From the NCBI GenBank assembly GCA_949987565.1, contig OX465120.1:2748628-2812627 (forward strand): DNA of 64,000 bases, given 5' to 3'. This document shows positions 46,201 through 58,200 of the stretch, piece after piece (the first letter of the stretch is position 1; each line of letters opens with the position of its first letter). The notes beneath the pieces were generated by a model. That model was given only the letters and a program-made list of their open reading frames with translations, did not search any database and was not told where the DNA came from. Origin of the DNA: Luidia sarsii (Eukaryota > Echinodermata > Asteroidea > Paxillosida > Luidiidae). The position numbers and the translations under genes were made by a program.

Positions 46201-49200
46201 GGTCCGGACATGGCCATGAGCATGGGGCCGCCCATAAACATCTCCTCGGTGGAATGGAACGCTCCACTCCCCGGCGCGCCCCCCGTGCTGAAGCTGCCGG
46301 CGCCGGACAGGTCCACCGCGCCGGAGTAGGGGTGTTCGGCTCGGCCGGGCGCCTTGGAGGGGCTGGTGGGGGGAGGAGAGGTCGCCGTGGCCGTGGCGCT
46401 CTGCGACGGCTTGATCGGGGCCGTCGTGGTGAGCACCATCTGCGACTGCTGCTTCGGTTGGGCCTCTCTCGCCGATGAGGTTGCCGTGGAGACGGGGCTT
46501 GGTTTGGTCGGTTTCTCTACATTATCTGTAGGTTTACAAAATCTTCACTGACGAAGGCTCCAGTACCATCACCAGTATTTTTTTTTTAAGATTTGAATTT
46601 TTTTTTAAGTTTAAAGTTTAAATTTTTTTTAAAGTTTAAAGTTTAATTTTTTTTTTAAGTTTAAAGATTTCGGAAGATGTAACGGAAACAAAAAGATTTG
46701 CATTTTGATAACTTTAGTCAGTAAGCAGTTTGCAACATTTTTGTATATCACTTTGGAAACAAAAAGTGATATACAAAAATGTTGCAAACTGCTCACTCCA
46801 ACCTACCGAAGTCGATGATCCTGCTCTTCTTAGACCGCCTCTTGTCCCTGCCCGTCGACGTCCTCCGACCTTTCTTTCCCTCCGTGCTGGGGCCCTGGCT
46901 GGCCGTCGGCACGGAGACGCTGCGACGAATGGCCGGCCAGTCTTGCTCAGTCACCGCAGCGGCCTCGAAAACTGGTTCACTCCCGAAATCAGCAACTGGG
47001 TCATTTAGGAAAAAAATTAAAGACTGAGCTGTGGCTGTGGCTATGGCTAAGACTGCGGCTGCAGCTATGGCTACGGCTATTGCTATGGCTATGGCTGTGG
47101 CTATGGCTGCAGCTATGGCTGCAGCTATGGCTGCGGCTATGGCTATGGCTGCAGCTATGGCTGTGGCTGGGACTGTGCAGCTATGGCTGTGGCTGTGGCT
47201 GTGGCTGTGGCTGTGGCTATGGCTATGGCAGCTTATTGCAAGTGCTACCTGTGCTTTCAGCAGCTGTCCCCTCCGAATCGAAGACTTGTGGCCCGGTCGA
47301 CTCAGCGAGCTCGTCGCTCCGTCTCCTTCCGACCGGGGCCGGGAGAGGTGCCACCGATTCCCCGTCTGCGGACTGCGGGGATGGGGCCGCCTGATCGACG
47401 CCCAGCTCGCCCGACTGAGAACGCCCGCCCGGAAAGGGACGGTCGGCATGGGCGAGGTCCATTCCCAATTGGAATTCAGCGGCCGCTGGCTCCGTTCCAA
47501 GTTGGTCGCTTGCGGCGGGAGAGGGAAGACTAGTCCTCGCTTCCCCGGTCCTCCGTTTCGTCAAACCACCGAACGTTTCTGAGCGGATGGGTCGACCTGA
47601 ACAGGAACCATCTCTGGACGCCCCCCTCATCTCTCCTTCGCTGTCATTTGTGGGCTGGGTGCGGTCTCCGTGGTGACCATAGAGGGCGCTCTCACCGGTC
47701 ACGGCGTCACTGAGGGACTCTGCGATGCCGGTGTCTAGTTCCCCGTCTTTGACAAGTGCCTGATCAATGCAGGCAGGAAAAAAAAATAGCCTGGTGAAAA
47801 ACACTGCAAAAATGCCGTGAATAATATTGGCTGACTGTACGCCGTAGGGGTAAAAACACTGACTTCTCTTCTCACGGCTAAATGACATTTTCACCCCTGT
47901 TTTCACGGTTTAGATGTTCACAGTCTAAGTTGGGATGCGATTTTGTGAGGACGAGGGAACTAATTTACCTCGGCGATCTCCTCAAGAAGTGAGTTGTCCC
48001 GTCGCAGCGAGAGCCGTCCCTGGCCGAAGCCCCAGTTGATGCCTGCCGGACCGGTCATCGGTGCCACCCCTGCTCCGTCCCCTTCCTCCTCTCCCTCTCC
48101 TTCTCCGCCGTCCTGGCCGTGGTAATCTCCCCGTNNNNNNNNNNNNNNNNNNNNNNNNNNNNNNNNNNNNNNNNNNNNNNNNNNNNNNNNNNNNNNNNNN
48201 NNNNNNNNNNNNNNNNNNNNNNNNNNNNNNNNNNNNNNNNNNNNNNNNNNNNNNNNNNNNNNNNNNNNNNNNNNNNNNNNNNNNNNNNNNNNNNNNNNNN
48301 NNNNNNNNNNNNNNNNNNNNNNNNNNNNNNNNNNCAAAGCCGGGCCGGTATCCCGGCGACAGAGGGTCGCCCTCAGCCGAGCCCTCGCTGCAGGTCCGGT
48401 TCCGGACCCGGTAGACCCCGGACTCCAGCCGCAGGCTCTCGGCCGACTCCAGACTGCTCCTCCGGCTGCTCCCGCCCGAGCCGACCGAGTCCCCGTCCGC
48501 CTCCAGGTCGCCTAGCAACGCCTCCAGACGGCCCGACAGCTGGCCCCGCCCGGCGCAGCCGTCCATCAGCTGGTAGTTGACCTCCTGTAGGAGGCTTCGA
48601 GGGACCAGGCGGCGCGAGGAGGCCGCCCTCACGCGGCCGGCGAAGCAGACAGCCGCAAGGCCGCACTGAGCCCACTGGCCCAGGGCGAATAGCTTCGAGA
48701 TGCAGCGCTCAACGCTCAGGAGCGAGTAGCAGCCCACCTGGCTGTTTGGGTGCAGGCAGTAGACTGTGGACTTGTACACGGAGGCCCATAGGATATCTGC
48801 AGGGGATCATAGACCAAGACAGTGAATCAATTTCGCACTGAATTCATAGCAAACACTGGACTTGTGCGCGAAACACAGGGCCCAAATAACCGTCAGTCTC
48901 CTGAAGGTGGCCAGAGTACACACTCCCCGAAACGTTGAGTTACTGGCTCCTTTCAGAGCCACACACTCCTTCTAAAAAAAACGTGCTACATGGAGTCACC
49001 GCAAACCTTCCAATTGGTACTTCCACCATGCAAACCTTTAAATCATTTCAGAGCCACACTCCCTCTCAAAGGAGAAGTGTTACATGGTGTCACTGCAAAC
49101 CTTCCACTTGGTATTTCCACCATGCAAACCTTCAAGTCTTATCTGAGTTACCGGCTCTTTTCAGAGCCGCACTCCTCCTTGAAACAGAAGTGCTGCATGG

Positions 49201-52200
49201 TGTCACCGCAAACCTTCCACTTGGTACTTCCACCATGCAAACCTTCAAGTCTTATCTGACAGGACACGCTGAAGTTTATCGCATTACCTTTGAAATCTGT
49301 GGACCAGACGATGACTTTCACACGGGCAGGATCAAAAACGTAGACGGCATTCTTGGTCCAAGACAGGAGGAAGTTATATCTGGTGGGGAAAAAAAAAATA
49401 TCCGAACTGAGTATTGGGTATTGGGAACTAGGTAACTGGAAAGGGGGATATGGGGGAATGGGTTATGGGTACTGTGTCTTGCACAGGGGGTATGGGTAAA
49501 TGGGTTAGAGGTGCTGGGGAATTGAGTACAAGGTATGGGTGAGTGGGTTAGGGGTAATGGGTTTTGGGGGAAGGGGGAATTGGGATAAGGGGTATTGGCG
49601 GCATGCTGGTAATTGGGTAAGGGGTATGGGTGAATACGTGTAGGTTAAGGGGTGCTGGGTTCTTGGGTAAGGGATATGGGTGAATGTGTTAGGGGTGCTG
49701 GGTACTTAGGTAAGAGGTAGAGCTGACTGGGTTAGGTGTACTGGGCAACTCCCAGGAGGAGTACTGGGCATAATGGGTGTGAGGGGTGCTGGATACTTAT
49801 GTAAGAGGTAGAGCTGACTGGGTTAGGTGTACTGGGCAACTCCCAGGAGGAGTACTAGGCATAATGGGTGTTAGGGGTGCTGGATACTTATGTAAGAGGT
49901 AGAGCTGACTGGGTTAGGTGTACTGGGCAACTCCCAGGAGGAGTACTGGGCATAATGGGTGAATGAGTGAGGGGTGCTGGGTACTTAGGTAAGAGGTAGA
50001 GCTGACTGGGTTAGAGGTACTGGGCAACTCCCAGGAGGAGTACTGGGCATAATGGGTGAATGAGTGAGGGGTGCTGGGTACTTAGGTAAGAGGTAGAGCT
50101 GAATGGGTTAGGTGTACTGGGCAACTCCAAGGAGGAGTACTGGGCATAATGGGTGAATGAGTGAGGGGTGCTGGGTACTTAGGTGAGAGGTAGAGCTGAC
50201 TGGGTTAGAGGTACTGGGCAACTCCCAGGAGGAGTACTGGGCATAATGGGTGAATGAGTGAGGGGTGTTGGGTACTTGCAAAGGGGGGTATGGGTCAATG
50301 GGTCAGCGGTACTGGGTACAGGGCGAGGGAGTGAAAGCTGAGGGATATCAATGGGTGAATGGTTCAGGGGTGTTGGGTACTTGCGAAGGGGGTATGGATG
50401 ACTGGGTCAGTTGCACTGGGTACAGGGCATGGGGGTAAGAGCTGAGGGATATCAATGGGTGAATGGGTAAGGGGTGCCCATACATGTACACACAAAGTAG
50501 GAACTTGCATCACTTTGCACTCACCCATGACCAAAGGTTACCAGCTGAGAGAAGCTAAGAGACTGTGGCTTCTGGAGTTGGTCCGAAGTCGGGAACACTG
50601 GGGAGTGACTGATGACATAAGGGGGAGGGGAAATCATAATAAATCTAAGTCAACCCAAAAATTAAAAAAAAAGTTAAAAGTCAGTTTTTCCTTGATTTTT
50701 GTTACTTGATTTGAAAAAAAAAGCTGCATCCACGTTGTGATCCCTGAACTGCTGTAGCTAGGTTTACAACAATTGGTTATTTACATCTTAATGAAAGCGG
50801 GGGTGTGATCCCTGGAGATATACGGCAGTTAATGGTTGAATCGCTTCTGACTGGCGCACCCCACCCCGGTAAATACTAGTTTTTGGTCATTTTAGCCCTA
50901 ACCGGCATTGAAACCACAATTAACCACACATTGTTTTTCATGTGGGAGGATAAAGGGCCATACACCACGACATACCACAGTGTGATGTTTGCGGTATTCT
51001 GTGGTATGTGAGCCTGTACCCCGGAGGGCACTGTGGTAAATTGCGGTATACAGTGTGTGTCCTGTGCAGGAGGTGCAAAAGCGTTAGGGTTAAGGGATCG
51101 ATAGAGGCCCCATAGGGTCATGTGTGTATGTCTGGTACCCGGACTTCCCTACATGTACCTACCCAGGGCCCAGCACAGGCATGGACGGAACGACCAGCAG
51201 ATGCTTGAACTGGTGCGTGGCCTGCACCTGACCCACTATGTTCACCTGAGAAGGAAGACATGAAGAATTGATTTCCAAACCAGAACCATATCAGTATTTC
51301 TCGCATTGTAACTTTAGATTTCGGCAACATATGGAAAAAATGTAGGTATCATTGGAAAGCTAGTTAGGTACTCTTTGCAGTGGTGTGGTGGGGAAATCTG
51401 GAAACTCAAATTTGAAAGAGAATTCTCGTTATGCCATATTGGGTCACATATACTTGTCCCCACAAAAACAAAACAAAAAAACAAACAAATTAGTAGACCT
51501 TAGACCTTTTCCAAACCCTGGCTTAGGCTTTGGCTCCGGCTTCGTCTCTGTTATTCAAAAGTTGAAAAACACAGGTTGGAGTTCTTTGTTGAAGTCGAAA
51601 TTTTCCATTACTTTTTTCAAAACGCAGTATAACATTCAAACAAACCCAAAGGCCTTCCGTTTTCAACCCTTGCACTTAAAAAAATGGATGAAAGAAATGG
51701 AGACAAAGCCGGAGCCTGAGCCTAAGCCGTGCTTTGAAAAAAGGGCACCTATGCACAAGACATTATTGCGGAAGGGCGCCCTCTACTGCAAAGTGGCTAA
51801 ACTGGAGGTGGGATTGTCTTCAGAATTTCTCAAGTAAATTCGATCCAAGGGAAAGGGTTAAGCACTTAACGCCGGGACCTCCCAATCCGGAGCTCCATTG
51901 GCTTTACTATGCGACGGGGCCGTCCGATTCCGGGCACCACTATTGTCCACATTCTAAACAAAGACTCTTTTCAGCTTATAACAAAGCAATACGAATCAGT
52001 ACAAAGACCCTTTTTGACGCAAGTTGCCACATGAATTGCAAGATTAGCAGCAGTAATTGTGCAATCGTGGGACTCTTACTGTGGAGGATCGAGGGATACC
52101 GCGCTGCAGCTGAAAGCACGCGGGGGACATTGTCTTTGCATGCCACACAGCCCAACAGTCGTCGGTCTGGCATTGGAATTCCCCCCACATTCTTTACCGT

Positions 52201-55200
52201 AATCTGTACGCTCGGTTGTGGCCGACCAACTCGAAGATTTGACTGCCTGGAGTGGCGGCTGGAGTCTGCGGTCAGGGATTGTCAGCGCCGTACACGCACA
52301 CACATACACAAGTCCTTTACGGTCCATTGGCGACACATAATTTCGAACGGATAATCTCTTGACTAAAGCCACAACGACGTCCGAATTTTGCCAGGTTTTA
52401 CTCTCTTGTACCCATAGTATACACTTATCGATTTATTTCACAGAAATATATTGTTCCGATTGTTTTAGCGAGATTTGAAAATGATGCATTGTTAAAAAAA
52501 ACCCGTATGGCGGTCATCGGCGCTGAAACTCCCCCCCCCCCCCCGGCGCGAAGTGGTTAAGCCCGTCACAACCACTAGCTTTCTCACCTCCCACATTCGA
52601 CTGCCAGGTCGGGCAGAGTAGATCAGGGGAAACTCTTTGTCGGGTTTTTGAAGGAAGCACGCTCCAAACTGCCCATCCCTATTGAAGGAAAACCAATATC
52701 AGAAAAAAATATCATCATTCAAAAATAGTAATACGCAAAAAATGTTGCAAACTGCTACTGACTAAAAATGACCAAAAAGCAAAAATTTGATTTCATTTCG
52801 ATTCTAGCAAGGCCTTTGAGAAAGGTCCTACTAGGATTAAAATGTCAGGCCCTCCTAATTTTGGATTGATCAAAAATGTTGCAAAATCCTCACTGAATTA
52901 AATTAAGAAAATGCTATGTAAAACTCTAGTTTGACGTGAATCAAACAATAGCTGAGAAGTGCTTTTCTCACAAGATTTTGTTTGAGGAATTATGCAAAAG
53001 TGCTACAAACCACTGTTAGATGATCATGATATAATCTTCATGTTCAAATCTTATTGTCTGGGATGCTGTACTTTTTGAGAAATCTTCACTCAAACATAGA
53101 CAAATTTATTTCTCGTGAGTAATAAACTATTTCTTACACTACAGAACGGTACGAAAACCGTGACGTATTTTTGCCTTTTTCAACTTTTTTTCATTTCTCC
53201 AAATACCCAAAAACAAAGACCTAACACTGCGCAAAATGTACTAGTGTAATGGATAAACAGTATTAACACTGAGCAACACAGCACTGCGAGTGTAGAGAAG
53301 ATGATTTAGAAATTGTCCTTCAGACTCCTAAATCCCCCCCCCCCCATGGCCAGAAGAAAATGGATCAATTTTTCCCCCTTGAAATACCATCTCACTAACC
53401 TTGGCTTGGTTCCAACTGAATAAGCATGTTTCCTGCAGGATAATAAAAAACAAAAAAAATCAAAATGGGGTGATAAATGATATTGTCATGACAATAACAC
53501 TGGCAAATGATTAGAAATGTCCACTTTGCTTGTTTCGTTCAATTTCTGTAAGGCCAGACCGAACGTTTTGTTTTAATTGGTTCCCCAGCGGCTGTTGCCA
53601 TGGTGCCAGCAATGCTGATGATGTTTGTGTGTGTGGGGGGGGGAGGGAGGGGTAGTGACTTGTCCCTTTACAATATCTATACCAGTAGTACTGACTGACA
53701 GAACAGACAGTACGCAGCAATTTTGGATAGACATTTTTTTTCTAATTCTCGCTCCCATTCCTTCAAGCTTATCAAAGCCTCAAAGGGGATTCGAACTGGG
53801 AATCATCTGAACCCATTTTGTTTCGCCTTGAAAAAATTAAATAATCACAGTTTCATCTGGCTTTTTCAGTAATTCGCGGCTCCGTACGTGCAGCAAGAGA
53901 AATAAGGAAAAGACGAGCCGTTGTACGGAGAACTGTTGTCTTGGGGAGACCTGCGAAGTTATCACTGGCTGCTCCAGTTTTTCGCAAGGCTCATCTTGTG
54001 GTCAGCACTGAACTCCCTCGGTAAGTGAGCACTTCAAGAATTGAATTGCCTGTTCCCTTCAGAAGGCCGTTTCTGTCTCTCTCGAGGTGACTGGTGGCAA
54101 CTTGAATATTTTCACCAGTCCCACAACTGATTCAAGCACTGAGATAATCGTCTCAAATATAAAACAAAGACTGAAACTTTCATTAAACAGAGCTGTTTCT
54201 GTTTCTTCTGAGGGGACTGGTAGCAAGTTGAAAACATTTTTTTTCAGCGGTTCAAAGACTAGTTGACTATTTGGGGAAGGCCACCATCTAAGGGCTGGAT
54301 AGCTCAGATGGAAGAGCACTAGTACATTAATCCAAAAGGGCTCGGGTTCAAGTCCCGGTCCAGTCAAAGTTTTCTTTGCCAATTTGTTCAAAAGTTCCCA
54401 GTCAGTTTTTTTTCCTCTGTTTGTTTGACAGATCAAAGACTACCCTAATCTGAGGACTGGGAGAACATTCACCGTTTGTTTGCTACTGAGGGGACTGGTA
54501 GCAAGTTGAACTCTTGTGAGCAGCTCAAAGACTATAATCTGAGATCGGATGACCCGGTCTCTGCTTGGTTTTTATATGAGGGGACTGAAACGCGGACTGT
54601 CGGAAGCAAGTTGATCATTTCGAGCACACCCAAGACAGAGCAGTGAGGGACAGAAGCTGAGGGCACTGGTAGCTCGTTGAATATTTTTAGCAGTTCAAAG
54701 ACCAATGTAATTAGAAGATACAAACAAGCAAACATACGATTGGGTTTGTTATCAATACAGGAGTTTGATTCATATTTCAAGAGGTGGACTGGTAGCAAGT
54801 CGAGTATTTCAGGCAGTTCCAATACTCGGCTAAGAAAGGTATGAGAAAGGTCCTGCTTGGATAAAAAAAATAGTCAGGCCTTCAAAGAGGAAGACCGGTT
54901 TTCGTGGGTTTTTTTTTTTTCCGAGAAATGGGAATGACTTTGCAAGTTTTCCTAATCGTCGCGCCAGCCATGATGTGGCGTAAGATGGCACTCGGCAACG
55001 GGCCTGGGGCGATTGGCAGTTGCCCGGCGACCGTTGCCCTGGAGGCGGCCTGCCCCGGGGGCTGGCGGGGCTGGGCCGGGGCGTGCTACCGGACCACCCC
55101 GATCAAGGGGTCCGGCGGCCAGGCGAGAGCGCTCTGCCGATCGCTGGGCGGGCATCTGGCCGTGCCCGCTTCGCTGGCCGAGAACGAGGTCGTGCGCGGC

Positions 55201-58200
55201 CTGATCCCCGAGGGCAGCACAGCCGTCCACCTGGGCTGCAGGCGGGGCCCCGCCATCGGGAGCTGGGCGTGCGAGACGCACTCGCAGCACGAGGGCGCTT
55301 TCTGGCACTGGCGGGAGGGCTCCCCCGGTGATGACACTCTCAACGAAGAGTGCCTCGTCATGCACAGGGCCGACGGAAAGTGGGACGACTCTATGTGCCG
55401 ATGGATCCGCTTCGGAGTGTGCAAGAGATTTCTGCCAAAGCTCCACTTGTGAGGCAACAGGTAAATTTGCCAAAAGCTACGCAGGGGTCATGACAGTTCA
55501 TTCCTAACTCAAACGGACAGCATCGCTATGATGACCAAGTGATTCTATGCCCAGAATACTCAGAATACTGTATCTGTTATACACGTAGAATGATCAAGGA
55601 AGATTGAGGTGATAACCCAACAGGGGTGTCCCATTCACCAGTGTGGATAGCGGACCGATAAAATCTGCAATCCTGAGAGAGGTCCTGAAGGAAAATGTCG
55701 GGCACTGGAGGCATTTCAGAATTGTGCTTTCAGTCATTTTAGTCAGAGAGCACTTTGCAACAACTTTAATAGCATATTGCTCATAATTTGTTTTCAAATT
55801 ATGCTGGCAAAACTTAGGAGGGCCTGACGTTTCGATCCTACCAGGACCTTTCTCTGCCTTTGATAAAAAAAAATCAGGCCTTTTTTTTTTTTTTTTTTTG
55901 GGGGGGGGGGCGTATTGTGGCTCAAATTGGTTACCAAGGGAAATAGGCAACAGCAGTACTTGACGACGAGCTTGTGTTTCTCTTCTCTGACACAGATTAG
56001 ATAAAACAAGGACGCATTTTGTAGAGTTGACGCTCTGAAGGGGAGAATCTACAACATCACTGACAAGAGGAGTTTTGGAACAGATTTTGGAGAGGACAGA
56101 TATGCGCTTTGCTTTTAAAATCTAGCGTCAAACTGACAACAATTCTGCTGTCTTTATTTTTCCAACTTTTCATTCTGATACTGTTTTGATAGTGGCACCG
56201 TTGGTACTGTCTGGAAAAAAGGCATCCCCTTGTAATGAAGCCTTACAGAAAAGGGGCACTTACATGAAGTGCGTGTGCGCAGGAAATCGACGCGTGAATG
56301 CGATGCCCTCTGTTCCCACGGCAACAAATTACCTGGTTACCAGACCTAGTCTTATCATTCTGATATCTTTTCATTCTAATACTGTTTTGATAGTGGCACC
56401 TTGGTAACTGTCTGAAAAAAAAAGGCATCCCCTTGTACAGAAGGCTTACAGACACAACAGAAAAGGGGCATTTAGTGCACGTGACAGGATTATGCATATA
56501 AATGTATCTAAGAATCTTATTTTCACTTAATACACGCGAAGAAATGAGCAAAGCACAAAGCCATACAGCCTATCTCATCTTACAATAGGTTGTCCATCGT
56601 GAGTTAGTTTTCAATGCACCGTAAGGCTTTGTGAAACCAAATCCCCGATTTAAAATTGAGCGTGGCTAGACAATCATATGTCATTGCCTTCTTGGTTTTA
56701 GCTGCATGTACCGGTAAGTATATATTTTCTCTTTTGATTTGCGTTTTCCACATCACAACTGCTCGGTTGAATTCATTAGCAAAACACCGCCAAGGCACAC
56801 AGGAAATTGACGCGTGAATGCTATGCCCTCTGTTGCCATGGCAACAAAGTACCTGGTTACCAGAGCCAATGTTATCATTCTGAAGGTTTTCTATTTAATT
56901 TTATTCAGTGATATACACTGTACAAAAATGTTGCAAACTGCTTACTGACTAAAATTACCAAAATGCAAATCTTAAAATTTAGTGGGCCTGACGTTTCGAT
57001 CCTATCCTTCTCAAAGGCAGAGTGATTAATTTTTACTAAGGTCTTAGGCAGTTTTCCATGTGTTTGCCCCTTTAACGTTCAGATTCAAGACCACAAAATA
57101 TGGGGGTGGCGCATTGCTATAGATTCGACCTTGTCGAACATTTGCTCTTGCAAATGCATGGTGACGACGGACGACCTTACTTTCCACTGACCGAAATACA
57201 TATTTGATGCGCCTAAATTGTGCCAGAGCCGACCGTTTTAAAAGCCCCTGTGGAGAGAGACTTGTGGAGGAAAACCACAAATCATACATAGCTTGCTATC
57301 AAGCTGTCAAGCGAAGTGCGCAACGGCGCATGACTTTAACAAATAGATGCCTGACATATCAATCCTAGCTGGACCTTTCTGATAACGGGCAAGGAAAAAG
57401 AGGCAAGATTCTCATTTTAGAATGGTCTAGCCTTGGAGAAAAGAAATTATAACAGTTTTTATCCCAGTGTGGTATGTTTAGTAAATTAGACAAGCATGAA
57501 TATACAGTACTTAAATGTAGTTTTAACATTATTAGTATTTCCTCTGCTTTTCTGTATATTTAGAGTGGTCCTTTTATTATTGTGCGTAAAAGTAAAAAGT
57601 CGCTTTTGATACTGTTTATTGATTGCCTGCTACATTTTATATCTAACTTCTCGCAAAGCCACATTTAATTTCAATTTTTTCGACAGATGACAATAGAGAT
57701 TCAATTCAGGTCAATCCAATAATGAAGTTCTAAACGACGCATGGTATTGACCAAATGATAGTTTCAGCCGGGGCAAAGATGAGGAAATGTCTGAATGAAA
57801 TTCCCAGTTCCAAAAATGATGATCAGGATGACATTACCAATTAAATTCAGACAAAAAAAACATGCTAATAACTTTGTTTCCATCATGTGTAAAATGGTAT
57901 ACATATTTGTTTTTGTAAAAATTACATTTTTTTTTTTATTTTTTTTAATGTTATAATTTCTTTTTAAAATCCCAAACAGAAAGGAACAGTTCTGGAGGAA
58001 TTCTTTCAAAATTCTTCAGTGAAAAAAATCCTTGAAGCAAAATTTTTTTTTAAACACAAAATAAATTGTACATGTAATGGTAATTGTCAACCCTCTGCAA
58101 AATGCATAAATTGCCCCCCCAAAAAAATGTACTTAAAAAAAAAAAAAATCATAATTCTGTCAAAAGAGAGTTCACACAAAATATCTCTTGACAGGAAAAT

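Noticed and set aside
47960..48779. Frames of X residues crossing the gap
   Set aside because: Artefacts of N bases; only the flanking HPS5 coding sequence is real.
54292..54370. A tRNA gene
   Set aside because: A and B boxes are present, but the acceptor and anticodon stems do not pair; several decayed copies show that it is a SINE.
54952..55473. 173-codon minus-strand frame opposite the lectin
   Set aside because: Shadow of a GC-rich coding region; the plus frame has the lectin cysteine pattern.
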